Below are positions 43,434 to 52,155 of a stretch of 64,000 nt of DNA, piece by piece. The notes under the pieces are model-generated. The model saw only the letters and a program-made list of their open reading frames with translations, was not told the DNA's origin and ran no database searches. This stretch comes from Commensalibacter nepenthis. Its GTDB lineage: Bacteria > Pseudomonadota > Alphaproteobacteria > Acetobacterales > Acetobacteraceae. The translations under genes were made by a program, and so were the position numbers. Position 1 is the stretch's first letter; each line of letters starts with the position of its first letter. The stretch is from the NCBI RefSeq assembly GCF_029953305.1, contig NZ_JASBAN010000001.1, positions 1,524,501 to 1,588,500 on the forward strand. Direction: 5' to 3'.

Positions 43434-44052
43434 TAACCAAGAAGTAGTCGCACCCTATACGCATAATTTACAAGCTTATTTATATTGGCAGTGGGAGGGG
43501 GATGAATATATTAAAGCTTTTTTTGATAGTTATAATAAGCTCGCAAATCAACAAGTAGATGATTTTAATAGTTTAAATTTACCTAATTATTTTACCAAGA
43601 CAGGATTATGGCTCGATTATGTTGCTAAAAACATATATGGCATGGATAGAAAGCAAGTGCTTTATGCCAATAACCTTGTTCGAAGTGGATTAAATACGGT
43701 TGATCCAAATGAAATTGAGCCTAATGCTGCAAAAGTCATCAAAGTTTCTAAAGCACACAGTATGACCGATGAAGAATTTAAAAAAATTATTCAATGGAAC
43801 TTTTATAAAGCAGATGGTTTTACTTTTACAATACCTTATTTAAAAAGAAGAGTAATTCGGTTTTTGAATATATGCCCAAATAATGATATAGATATAAACA
43901 ATATCTCCATTATTCCCAAAGATAGAATCTTTTATATTAAAGTTCTGAATGGTCTTTCAAACTCTACTTTTATGCAGCTTTTACAAGATGCCATTATTAA
44001 TAATTTAATTAACCTTCCTTTTATGTATAAATTTATTTTGGAGAGTGAATAA
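43423..44052 (+). CDS. Baseplate/tail-fibre connector protein (gpI-like)
   Basis: 209 residues directly after baseplate J and before the fibres, where P2 gpI-like or DUF2612-type proteins sit. FNSLNLPNYFTKTGLWLDYVAKNIYGMDR and a helical middle are visible. It probably attaches the fibre to the baseplate. The stop overlaps the fibre start by one base. Confidence 0.6.
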   Translation: MENNNQEVVAPYTHNLQAYLYWQWEGDEYIKAFFDSYNKLANQQVDDFNSLNLPNYFTKTGLWLDYVAKNIYGMDRKQVLYANNLVRSGLNTVDPNEIEPNAAKVIKVSKAHSMTDEEFKKIIQWNFYKADGFTFTIPYLKRRVIRFLNICPNNDIDINNISIIPKDRIFYIKVLNGLSNSTFMQLLQDAIINNLINLPFMYKFILESE

Positions 44053-45974
44053 TGGATAAATTCTTATTTGGAAATAATTTAAATACGCTGTTAAGCAGCA
44101 ATATCGATGAAAATGCTACAGTTATTACGGTTTCAACTGGTGCTGGCGTTTCTTTTCCAAACCCAAATAAACATAACAAAGAATGTTTCGCCATTACTCT
44201 AGCTAGATATGATAATGATGATAATACGGAGATATGCTTTGTTACCGCAAAAGATGGTGATAAATTTACTGTTTTAAGGGGACAAGAAGGGACTCTTCCA
44301 CAAAAATGGAGCCAAGGAACTAAAGTTTCAAATAAGATCACAGCAGAACCTTTGAATCAGATCAAAGACAAAGCCAATCAATCTGATGTCGATAACGCGT
44401 TAGGAAATATTGATTTTACGCCCTATTATCGAAAGTCAGGTGATACCTTAACTGGTGTGATGCATACTAATGGTAATTATTTTTGGGCTGGAGGTAACAA
44501 GACATATTGGGTCGGTCAAGATAATACCTGGTATATTAAAAACGCTAACCATGTTGCATTAATTTCTTTTGAAAATGGTAGTATCACTCTTAATGGTTCA
44601 TATTCGGCTTTTATCGGAAACAAACTTCAAGCAAATATGATAACTAACAACGGTGCTGGTAAGGTAACTTTTGATACAGAGGTTTATTTTTCACAGCCGT
44701 TTGTTGCACAAGGTTCATTCAGGCTGAATTATAATGATCTCCAGTTAATATCGAATATAGACCGACCTGATACTGGAAACTTTAGGAATACAAGTTCTAT
44801 AATCTGGCAATTTGGTGAGGATACCAGTATGCGGGGGCTTGCATATTTCCAGGAACATGTTGGTATTTCAAATAATTTGATATTTTATGTTTCTGGTGGA
44901 AACAGTAATTATAATTATGTTTTTGATAATTTTGGCAAATTTTCATGTAAAAATATTTCGGCTGAAACAGCTATAAGTTCAAACTCTATTATGGTTAATC
45001 AAGCGATTATACAGGATGGTAATGTCACTATTCAAAGTAGTAACACTGCTGCTGATGGTAATGGGTATATACATGGGAACGGTATAAATTTTAATTTGCA
45101 AAATCGTGGTGTTAGTGGAAATATTTACTTACAAGAACATCCAGGGGTCGAAACTTCTTTGATATTCCAAGCGTCGGGCGGTGGTGTAACAAAAAGTATG
45201 AGTTTCAACACAACTGGTAAGTTGACCACTGATGCGGTGCAAACAAATACAATAACTAACAATAATGGTGATAAAGTTACTTTTGATACCTCAGTTTATT
45301 TTCCACAATCAGTAGTTACAGCTAATAGTGTTCAAGTTAAAAATAATGATATATTATTATCCTCGGATTCTGGATCAGTTGATACCGGAAAATATAGAAA
45401 TACAAGTAGCCTTAAATTTCAATTTAATAATGGCAGTAATATGAATGCTGCTTTGTATTTTCAAGAACACGCTGGAACTTCAAATAATTTGATATTTTAT
45501 GTTTCTGGTGGAAGCAATAATTATAATTACGTTTTTGATAATTTTGGCAATATGTATGCCGAAAACTTTCAAGGAACAGCGTTACAAGCGAAATATGCAG
45601 ATTTAGCAGAATATTATATTGCGGATCAAAATTATGACCCAGGAACGATCGTGAAGATCGGAGGAATAAATGAGATTACAACCGCCTCAAAGGGCGGTTT
45701 TTTTATAGGCATTATCTCTACAAAACCTGGGCTTGAAATGAATGAAAGTATTAAAGATCATCCGCTTGCGCTTCCTGTGGCATTGGCTGGTCGGGTTCCC
45801 GTCAAAGTTATTGGAGTTATTTCAAAAGGGGATCCTATTACTTTATCGGATATTAATGGGATCGCAACAAAGTTAAAAAATACAGAAGATATCATTGGTT
45901 TTGCTTTAGAGGCTAGTGATGATCCTTCGATAAAACTAGTTGAGTGTAGCGTTAAATCTATAGGGAGATGTTGA
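44052..45974 (+). CDS. Tail fibre protein with internal duplication
   Basis: 640 residues. The N-terminal part (ITVSTGAGVSFPNPNKHNKECFAITLARYDNDDNTEICFVTAKDGDKFTVLRGQEGTLPQKW) is the baseplate-binding module common in fibres. The middle shows repeated beta-strand units; a 72-bp segment occurs twice (44867-44938 and 45479-45550, 69 of 72 identical) coding NLIFYVSGG..NYNYVFDNFG. The C-terminal domain (YYIADQNYDPGTIVKIGG...GRVPVKVIGVISKGDPI) resembles peptidase G2-like fibre ends. A perfect terminator-like hairpin (45680-45704) lies inside the coding sequence. Confidence 0.75.
   Translation: MDKFLFGNNLNTLLSSNIDENATVITVSTGAGVSFPNPNKHNKECFAITLARYDNDDNTEICFVTAKDGDKFTVLRGQEGTLPQKWSQGTKVSNKITAEPLNQIKDKANQSDVDNALGNIDFTPYYRKSGDTLTGVMHTNGNYFWAGGNKTYWVGQDNTWYIKNANHVALISFENGSITLNGSYSAFIGNKLQANMITNNGAGKVTFDTEVYFSQPFVAQGSFRLNYNDLQLISNIDRPDTGNFRNTSSIIWQFGEDTSMRGLAYFQEHVGISNNLIFYVSGGNSNYNYVFDNFGKFSCKNISAETAISSNSIMVNQAIIQDGNVTIQSSNTAADGNGYIHGNGINFNLQNRGVSGNIYLQEHPGVETSLIFQASGGGVTKSMSFNTTGKLTTDAVQTNTITNNNGDKVTFDTSVYFPQSVVTANSVQVKNNDILLSSDSGSVDTGKYRNTSSLKFQFNNGSNMNAALYFQEHAGTSNNLIFYVSGGSNNYNYVFDNFGNMYAENFQGTALQAKYADLAEYYIADQNYDPGTIVKIGGINEITTASKGGFFIGIISTKPGLEMNESIKDHPLALPVALAGRVPVKVIGVISKGDPITLSDINGIATKLKNTEDIIGFALEASDDPSIKLVECSVKSIGRC
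44867..44938 (+). repeat. 72-bp fibre repeat, copy 1
   Basis: Matches 45479-45550 at 69 of 72 positions, far above the similarity of the flanks. It suggests a recent internal duplication in the receptor-binding gene. Confidence 0.8.
45479..45550 (+). repeat. 72-bp fibre repeat, copy 2
   Basis: Second copy of the segment at 44867-44938. The pair could recombine to shorten or lengthen the fibre shaft. Confidence 0.8.
45680..45704 (+). terminator. Terminator-like hairpin inside the fibre gene
   Basis: AACCGCC (45680-45686) / GGCGGTT (45693-45699), loop TCAAAG, followed by seven T. It encodes TASKGGFF in the open frame. On the plus strand it has the full structure of an intrinsic terminator. 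Confidence 0.5.
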
Positions 45975-46870
45975 TGGCGTTTGGATATTTAAATAACTCG
46001 TTACTCTTAGGTGGATTAATGCAGGTTGACGATTATAACGAAGTCATCAGGTTTTATGGTCAAATATCAGCATTTCAATATCAGAATTATAAAAATGTTG
46101 GTGATTTAATTACCGCAAGTGATTGGCAAGATTTATCTAATCATATCCAAGCATTGAGAAATCAAAATTATACTATCCCATGGGTTCCAACAGGTTTTGT
46201 TAAAGGCAGATTGATAAGAGCGACAAGCTGGTCAAACGCTATTTACAGAGAAGTATCGAGCCCAGGAGATTATACATTTCAAGCTCCAAATGAGTCACGT
46301 AAAATTCAATTTGAATGGTTAATGGCTGGTGGTGGCTCTGGTGGTGGTGGGGATGAAACGGGATATGGTGCTAGTGGAGGAGGAGGCGGTTCTGGTGGTT
46401 ATCAACAAAATATAAGTTTCTCGCTATCTGGTGGTGAAACAATCACCGTTCATATCGGCGCAGGTGGCTCTCCTACTGATAAGTATCAAACAGACGGAGG
46501 GAATGGATCAGACAGTTATATCATGATTAATAATCAAGAGAAGCTTCGTGTGACAGGTGGACAAGGCGGTCAAAACGCACTGGCAGTGAATTATTCAGGA
46601 GCAAACCCCAAAGGTGGCGTAGGTGGTTCTCCGAATGGTGTTGCTGGTGGCGATGGATTGCGAGGGAATAACAACGATAAAATCGGTGGTGCAGGTGGGA
46701 ATACCCCCCTAGGCGTGGGTGGGCAGCCAACTTGGGCAGATCATGGTGAAAGTGCATCTGGCTATGGTGCAGGTGGTGGTGGTGGATGCACCAGAGACAG
46801 ACAAAGACCAGGCTATTGGATTGGTGGTTTTGGATCTGGTGGTTATTGCTTGTTTAATCTGACGAATTAA
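45974..46870 (+). CDS. Glycine-rich tail adhesin
   Basis: 298 residues. After an N-terminal domain (residues 1-110) the protein is dominated by Gly tracts (AGGGSGGGGDETGYGASGGGGG, GAGGNTPLGVGG, YGAGGGGGC). Such polyglycine sandwiches form the receptor-binding tip in T-even gp38-like adhesins, so a host-range role is likely. ATG 45974 overlaps the fibre stop (TGATG). Two Cys at the C-terminal end. Confidence 0.65.
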   Translation: MAFGYLNNSLLLGGLMQVDDYNEVIRFYGQISAFQYQNYKNVGDLITASDWQDLSNHIQALRNQNYTIPWVPTGFVKGRLIRATSWSNAIYREVSSPGDYTFQAPNESRKIQFEWLMAGGGSGGGGDETGYGASGGGGGSGGYQQNISFSLSGGETITVHIGAGGSPTDKYQTDGGNGSDSYIMINNQEKLRVTGGQGGQNALAVNYSGANPKGGVGGSPNGVAGGDGLRGNNNDKIGGAGGNTPLGVGGQPTWADHGESASGYGAGGGGGCTRDRQRPGYWIGGFGSGGYCLFNLTN

Positions 46871-46897
46871 TAATTATTTTAAATTTAAAGGTATAGA

Positions 46898-49189
46898 ATG
46901 GTTCATTTTCCAGAAAATGCTCTGAGTTGTAGTTCAGAAACAACGACAGATACAAAAAATGACAATGTTATTTATCAAAAAAACAGAGATATTTTAACCT
47001 TACCTGCAGGGTGCTTAGCAACTACAGTGCTGAGACTAAGTTGTAAAGGTATTCAAGAAAAAAAGCATTATTCATTTGATCTTAAAAATCGAATGCTTAA
47101 TGGTGATGAAATCGTTCGTGTTGAGATGTATCCAAATAACGATACAGTGACGAATGAGAAAGTGTCTTATGATAAACAGACATTCACCATTCTTATTTCT
47201 GGTGGTGAAATGATTGCTGACGTTGGTATCAATTTTGTTATCAAAACTCTTGAAGGTGAAGACTTAGAGTTTATTTGTATTTTACCCATTAGACCAGAGG
47301 GTATTCTTGAAGCTGGTAGTAATTACAATGTTATTATGGGGGCGCAAGGACCAGCAGGGAAAGCTTCATATACTCTTTCTATCGGAACCGTCACAACACT
47401 TGAACCAGATCAACAAGCAACAGCCGAAATTATTCAAGGTGAGAATGGTGCTAATACGCTTAACCTTGCACTCGTAAAGGGCGATCAAGGCAAAACGGGT
47501 GAGGCTGGTAAAGATGGGGCAAGCTATGTCAATGATGGAACGGTTGATTTAAATGTTCAGTCTTTGATTTTAGGGAACGTAAATAGCGTTCCATTTGAAG
47601 ATGTAAAAGATGGTGCAATAATGTTCAACCCTTCTACCCAACAACTTGTAATCAAAAAAAACAAACAATGGATACCTTTAAATATGAATAATTTTACACT
47701 TCAAACATCTTATAAAAACAACAGTGGAACCACGCCCGTTAATTTTGCCCCTGACCAAATAACCCTCAGCAAAGACGGCGTTTCTGGAAATGATGGGGTG
47801 ACAGCAGGCTATTTGCAATTTACGGGAAGTTCAGTGGCAACCCCTACGCTTTTAGAAGTAAGGACCAGCTTTAAATTAACAACCACGACGGATATGGATT
47901 ATTATATTGCTGGCTATAATGGAAATATTAATATTCGTGTTAATCCAAACAAGAAAACAATCGCGGTATATAGTAACAATACAACTAAAGCCTATGAGGT
48001 TGATTATACGAATTTAGGACTTAATTTAACGGATAATAACTTTCATGTTTTGTCCTTGTGCTTAAATGCTGGTTATCGTGGTTTTATGTCTTTTGCGATT
48101 GATGGGGTGTTTTTTAACAGAAACTATCCACCCGCTAATTTCTATTTTTCAGATTTACGCATCCGAGGAACAGAAAATATGATTGTTCCTGCCAATGAGT
48201 TAACGGTAAAAGATATTGCTTTATCGAGCCAACTTCCAACTCGGGTGAATAAAACAGCTGTGCAATCGTCTTTTGCGAGCTATGATGGTTGGTATGTATG
48301 TATTAATAATAACGTGACTAACCAGCAATTAACTAATGGTTTACTCTTAAAACCGAACAGCTTATTGGATTCATTTAAATCGATTTGCCCTTATTACTTA
48401 AATAATTCGATTGTTGCTAATCAGTCTTTGTTTAATGAAGAGGGTTTGTATAGCGGGATTATGTCGCTTCATTCGACGATGGATATTCCAATCTTTACGA
48501 TGGAATTGGCTTTTAAATTTAAAAGCGAGTATAATATTCCAAAATTACGTCGCACCATTGTGGGGAACATAAACAATATGTACAGTATTGGGTTAACTGC
48601 GAATAGTATCAATCGATTAACGATTAAATACCATACCGCGCCTGATGCAGAATTTACTTTAGTGGATGCACTCACATTGGATGAATGGCATATATTGGCG
48701 GTTTCTAGTAACAATAATTTAATGCATGTTTTTGTTGATGGGAAGTTAGTTCATGTAAGAAATTTTGCAACCAATTTTCAAAATCTGTATTTTAGGGCAT
48801 TGGACTGGAACCAATATATTGTTGATCCAAATTGCCTGAGCATTAAGCATCTTTCTTTGTTAATTGGCACAGCAAAATATTACAAAGATTATGATGTTAC
48901 GCAAACACCAGACACGCCAACGGATTACAATTTAAACGGGTTCTTTTATCCTTTGGTTGATGGTCGTCTTGCTAATGAAAATGCCACTTCGCCGCTTGTC
49001 AATGTGATTTTGGACGAAAATAGCAGCTTTAAAGCCAAAACTGTGCCTTATAATGAAGCGATGACTACCTTTCCATCGTTACCATTCGCATCCTATGGCA
49101 CGAATAATCCCCCATCTGTTTTTGATACAAAGGGTGCCAATATTTATATAACTTCTATTTCTGGGAACGCTCTAAAGGAAACCGTCTAA
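46898..49189 (+). CDS. Large tail protein with collagen-like and LamG-type domains
   Basis: 763 residues. The N-terminal 140 residues resemble BppU-type baseplate upper-protein domains (LTLPAGCLATTVLRLSCKG...FICILPI). Then follows a collagen-like stretch (GDQGKTGEAGKDGAS) and two concanavalin/LamG-like modules (residues about 265-420 and 480-640, each with YTNLGLNLTDNNFHVLSL-type or LDEWHILAVSSNN strands). These bind carbohydrate in other phages. Probably a side fibre or tailspike. The last base of its stop overlaps the esterase gene. Confidence 0.65.
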   Translation: MVHFPENALSCSSETTTDTKNDNVIYQKNRDILTLPAGCLATTVLRLSCKGIQEKKHYSFDLKNRMLNGDEIVRVEMYPNNDTVTNEKVSYDKQTFTILISGGEMIADVGINFVIKTLEGEDLEFICILPIRPEGILEAGSNYNVIMGAQGPAGKASYTLSIGTVTTLEPDQQATAEIIQGENGANTLNLALVKGDQGKTGEAGKDGASYVNDGTVDLNVQSLILGNVNSVPFEDVKDGAIMFNPSTQQLVIKKNKQWIPLNMNNFTLQTSYKNNSGTTPVNFAPDQITLSKDGVSGNDGVTAGYLQFTGSSVATPTLLEVRTSFKLTTTTDMDYYIAGYNGNINIRVNPNKKTIAVYSNNTTKAYEVDYTNLGLNLTDNNFHVLSLCLNAGYRGFMSFAIDGVFFNRNYPPANFYFSDLRIRGTENMIVPANELTVKDIALSSQLPTRVNKTAVQSSFASYDGWYVCINNNVTNQQLTNGLLLKPNSLLDSFKSICPYYLNNSIVANQSLFNEEGLYSGIMSLHSTMDIPIFTMELAFKFKSEYNIPKLRRTIVGNINNMYSIGLTANSINRLTIKYHTAPDAEFTLVDALTLDEWHILAVSSNNNLMHVFVDGKLVHVRNFATNFQNLYFRALDWNQYIVDPNCLSIKHLSLLIGTAKYYKDYDVTQTPDTPTDYNLNGFFYPLVDGRLANENATSPLVNVILDENSSFKAKTVPYNEAMTTFPSLPFASYGTNNPPSVFDTKGANIYITSISGNALKETV

Positions 49190-50283
49190 TGTTTGTCTAT
49201 GCAGATCACGAGAATATTCATTTTTCCAAAGGGACATGGTTGTTACAAGAGCAACAAGCAACTTGTTATGCAAGTGGGGCTAATGTTGTGTTTACGACCG
49301 ATGCTTTGACGAAGGGAAATAAAACCATCACCCTTCATTTAAATTTGCCTAATGTAGAGGCTGGTTATGAACCTGTGATTGCTTATAATATTAACGGGGT
49401 TTATTGGGGGTACGCACGGGCATTGTCCGAGGTCGTGATTACTTTGCCCTCTGGCGTTCCAAATTGTACAGAAACACCCTTCATGTCCAATCTTCCCTTT
49501 CATTATATCGAAATTTGGGTAAGGACAACCTCTAATCAAAAGCCAAGATGGACGAACAATCAAGTCAAAAACAATAATGTTATGATTTTACAATCAATTG
49601 AGGTGGATGATGCATCGATCTTTTACGAAACTCGCCTAAATAACCTTACGATGCTGGCAGTAGGCTCATCATCGAGCGAAGGTTTCGGCACAGTAGGTAA
49701 AGAGTTTGATGATATCACGTCCAATGATGCAACCTGTTCTTTTGGTGCGTTGCTTGGTGAGAGCTTGGGGATAACTGTTTCTACGGTTGGATATGGTGGG
49801 ACAGGGCTAGCCAAGATGGGGGACGGTTGGGCACCAGATGCCTTGACATATTATAAATATATGGATGAGGGTATTGTAAGAGATTGGACGGGAATTGATA
49901 TTGCGGTTTTTAATGTTGGCGCAAATGATAATGTCAATTCAGCCGATTTTATCAATCTGAATTATGAACTGGTTGATGAGTTAAGCGGGTCCTATCCCAA
50001 TCTAACGATTATTATGACCAGCCCATTTTACGGAACACGTCTAAGTGAATATGCGGTGATGCGCAATAAATATGCCGCTAACAACCATATTCACTTTATA
50101 GATGCAAATTACCAAAATATCCTTAGCAACCATCATCCCACGATCAGTAATTACAAACGGTATATAATGCCAGACCTACGCGACAAAGTAAGACCACTCA
50201 TCTTTAGTGAAGTATCAGTAAGTATAAAAACGGTTAGCAATAATAGTAATTACTATACTTTCCAAAGTATTTCACATTCTTAA
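49189..50283 (+). CDS. Tail-associated SGNH/GDSL-type esterase
   Basis: 364 residues. An N-terminal beta domain (1-145) carries an SGNH hydrolase with block I AVGSSSSEGFG (nucleophile Ser near residue 160), block II GYGGTG (201-206), block III NVGANDN (242-248) and a His-containing block V near residue 315 (NHHPT). Such enzymes remove acetyl groups from host surface polysaccharides. The position after the LamG fibre indicates a virion-bound receptor-modifying enzyme. Asp of the usual DxxH is not obvious. Confidence 0.7.
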   Translation: MFVYADHENIHFSKGTWLLQEQQATCYASGANVVFTTDALTKGNKTITLHLNLPNVEAGYEPVIAYNINGVYWGYARALSEVVITLPSGVPNCTETPFMSNLPFHYIEIWVRTTSNQKPRWTNNQVKNNNVMILQSIEVDDASIFYETRLNNLTMLAVGSSSSEGFGTVGKEFDDITSNDATCSFGALLGESLGITVSTVGYGGTGLAKMGDGWAPDALTYYKYMDEGIVRDWTGIDIAVFNVGANDNVNSADFINLNYELVDELSGSYPNLTIIMTSPFYGTRLSEYAVMRNKYAANNHIHFIDANYQNILSNHHPTISNYKRYIMPDLRDKVRPLIFSEVSVSIKTVSNNSNYYTFQSISHS

Positions 50284-50307
50284 ATTAAATATTTATAGGC
50301 ATAAAAC

Positions 50308-50329
50308 GGGGCGCGAAAGCGTCTTTTTT
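50308..50329 (+). terminator. Terminator after the fibre operon
   Basis: GGCGC-GAAA-GCGTC stem with a GNRA tetraloop followed by seven T. It lies between the esterase and the first lysis-module gene. Confidence 0.6.
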
Positions 50330-50359
50330 TATGTCTTTTTTACAAGGGAAAAAAGCAAG

Positions 50360-50611
50360 ATGGACAATTTGGATTTAATGATGCAGGTTTTTCAATATTT
50401 ACTGGGGGTTATTCCTGGGGATATTGCGGGGAACATTGTGGCTGTGGTGACGACGATTGTGACGATTTGTACGTTGATTATTCGGTTTTGGAAAATGCCA
50501 GAGCCGAGCAGTAAGCTCTATAAATTATGGAAATTGCTGCATGTCTTAGCATCGTTTAAAGCACCGCCTGTCTCAAAAACGGAGAGCAAAGATGGTCAAA
50601 AGATTACTTAA
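50360..50611 (+). CDS. Small membrane protein of the lysis module
   Basis: 83 residues with one membrane helix (NIVAVVTTIVTICTLIIRFW) and a basic C-terminal tail. The ribosome site is aagggaaaaaagcaag. Overlaps the next gene by 20 bases. Small membrane proteins here are usually holin, antiholin or spanin parts; which one cannot be told. Confidence 0.5.
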   Translation: MDNLDLMMQVFQYLLGVIPGDIAGNIVAVVTTIVTICTLIIRFWKMPEPSSKLYKLWKLLHVLASFKAPPVSKTESKDGQKIT

Positions 50612-51005
50612 TTCGATGAAAACGCACGATCATTGGTTTGCCGAGTGGTGGAACTCTATTTTACTGGTGGTTGTTGGAGTGTATGGATTATGTGTGCCAA
50701 ACAGTTTTATCATTCAACAATCTTTTATTGATGGGTTTTTACAGTTTTTTCCATTTGATGTATGGCAGTGGCTGTTTATTGTATTTGGGTTGTTTCAATT
50801 TACTGCTTTGCGTCGTGAAAGCATGATTGGCAGAGGGGTTGCAGCGTTCTTTTCCTCCTCTTTGTTAATTTGGGGAACATTAAATATCCTTGTTTATGGT
50901 CAATGGCATTTCAGCTTGGTCGCGTGGGGTGTTTTTGCATCCATCAATCTCTATGCCCTATACAGAATTGCAAAGGGGATAGAGAAATATCATGAACTTC
51001 TTTGA
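50592..51005 (+). CDS. Multi-spanning membrane protein, probable holin
   Basis: 137 residues with about four membrane helices (SILLVVVGVYGLCVP, VWQWLFIVFGLFQFTAL, GVAAFFSSSLLIWGTLNILVYG, LVAWGVFASINLYALYRIA). Starts inside the previous gene after ggagagcaaag and overlaps the following 52-residue gene. Likely forms the membrane hole for endolysin release, although the endolysin gene lies 6.4 kb away. Confidence 0.55.
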   Translation: MVKRLLNSMKTHDHWFAEWWNSILLVVVGVYGLCVPNSFIIQQSFIDGFLQFFPFDVWQWLFIVFGLFQFTALRRESMIGRGVAAFFSSSLLIWGTLNILVYGQWHFSLVAWGVFASINLYALYRIAKGIEKYHELL

Positions 51006-51150
51006 AATCCTGAAATGGTGGTGGGAAAGCAACGCCGAATGGATCAAAATCCACGACCCTTGGGTCATCCCAATCATGGCTGTCTGTGTTCCAGCCTCTC
51101 TCATCATCCGCGCAATCTGCGCACTCATTAAGGTCTGGCGGGGGAAGTAA
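50992..51150 (+). CDS. Small membrane protein (52 residues) of the lysis module
   Basis: ATG 50992 overlaps the holin-like stop. The product has a Trp-rich start (FEILKWWWESNAEW) and one membrane helix (WVIPIMAVCVPASLIIRAICALI) with a basic end. The codon usage (many C-ending codons) differs slightly from its surroundings. Third consecutive small membrane gene; a spanin- or antiholin-like role is possible. Confidence 0.5.
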   Translation: MNFFEILKWWWESNAEWIKIHDPWVIPIMAVCVPASLIIRAICALIKVWRGK

Positions 51151-51190
51151 AATAAAATATGGTAATTATATACATTTATACACAAAAATA

Positions 51191-51218
51191 TTGACATTGT
51201 GTTAAGTTATACTAAGAT
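51191..51218 (+). promoter_or_regulatory. Probable promoter of the transposase/KilA-N pair
   Basis: Consensus TTGACA (51191-51196), 16-bp spacer, TAAGAT (51213-51218), 19 bases before the transposase start. The -10 element is poor. Confidence 0.4.
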
Positions 51219-51236
51219 ATTAGTAGAGGTAGCAGA

Positions 51237-52148
51237 ATGATTAAAAAGTTTAACACTATCATAGATCTTATTAATACTTTCCCAGATGAAGAAGCGTGTA
51301 TCAAACACCTTGAGAATTTAAAATGGGGTGGCAATATTATCTCTCCTTTTGATCCAGCTTCAAAAGTTTATGTATGTAAGGGTAATCGATACCGTTGTAG
51401 GAATACTAGTAAATATTTCAATGTTAAAACAAACACCTTATTTGATAATTCAAAAATACCACTTCAAAAATGGTTTTTAGCAATATGGATTATTACTTGT
51501 CATACTAAAGGAATCTCATCAGTGCAGTTAGCTAAAGACTTAGGTGTGACGCAAAAAACAGCTTGGTTTCTTCTGCATCGTATTCGCAATTGCTTTAGTT
51601 TTGATAATAACAATGTCTTAAACAATGAAATTGAAGTAGACGAAACTTATGTCGGTGGCAAGAATAAATTTCGTCATATCTGTAGAAAAGTACAACATTC
51701 TCAAGGTAGAAGTTCAAAAGATAAAACACCTGTATTTGGCATGATTGAACGTTCAGGAAAATTAAATGCTAAAAAGGTTAATGATGTATCAGCAACAACA
51801 TTGACAAAGCAAATTGTTAGTTACGCTAATAAAGATGCCACTATTTATTCTGATGAATGGTTAGGGTATTCACAACTAACTAAAATCTATAACCACGCTA
51901 TCGTAAAACATGCCAATAAAGAATATGTTAATGGTAAAGTTCATACTAATACTATAGAAGGTTTCTGGTCGTTATTTAAGCGCGGCATCATTGGAATTTA
52001 TCATTCGGTGTCAGTTAAGCATTTACAAAAATATGTTGATGAATTTGTATTCCGCTACAACACCCGTAAACACCGGCAAGACCATCGCTTTGATTATCTG
52101 CTAACACATATGAGTTGTAGAATGACTTATCAAAGTTTAACGACATGA
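51237..52148 (+). CDS. IS1595/ISXO2-like transposase
   Basis: 303 residues. Zinc-ribbon-like N-terminus (YVCKGNRYRCRNTSKYFNVKTNTLFDNSKIPLQKW), HTH (GISSVQLAKDLGVTQKTAWFLLHRIR) and the DDE/N catalytic core: VDETYVGGK, YSDEWLGY, HTNTIEGFWSLFKR. Catalytic residues look intact. I see no terminal inverted repeats around it. The KilA-N gene follows after 7 bases with a ribosome site, so it may be a resident phage gene, not a recent IS. Confidence 0.8.
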   Translation: MIKKFNTIIDLINTFPDEEACIKHLENLKWGGNIISPFDPASKVYVCKGNRYRCRNTSKYFNVKTNTLFDNSKIPLQKWFLAIWIITCHTKGISSVQLAKDLGVTQKTAWFLLHRIRNCFSFDNNNVLNNEIEVDETYVGGKNKFRHICRKVQHSQGRSSKDKTPVFGMIERSGKLNAKKVNDVSATTLTKQIVSYANKDATIYSDEWLGYSQLTKIYNHAIVKHANKEYVNGKVHTNTIEGFWSLFKRGIIGIYHSVSVKHLQKYVDEFVFRYNTRKHRQDHRFDYLLTHMSCRMTYQSLTT

Positions 52149-52155
52149 GGTAGAA

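Noticed and set aside
51237-52148. Intact IS1595-family insertion sequence
   Set aside because: No terminal inverted repeats or target duplication could be found around the transposase, so only the gene is called.
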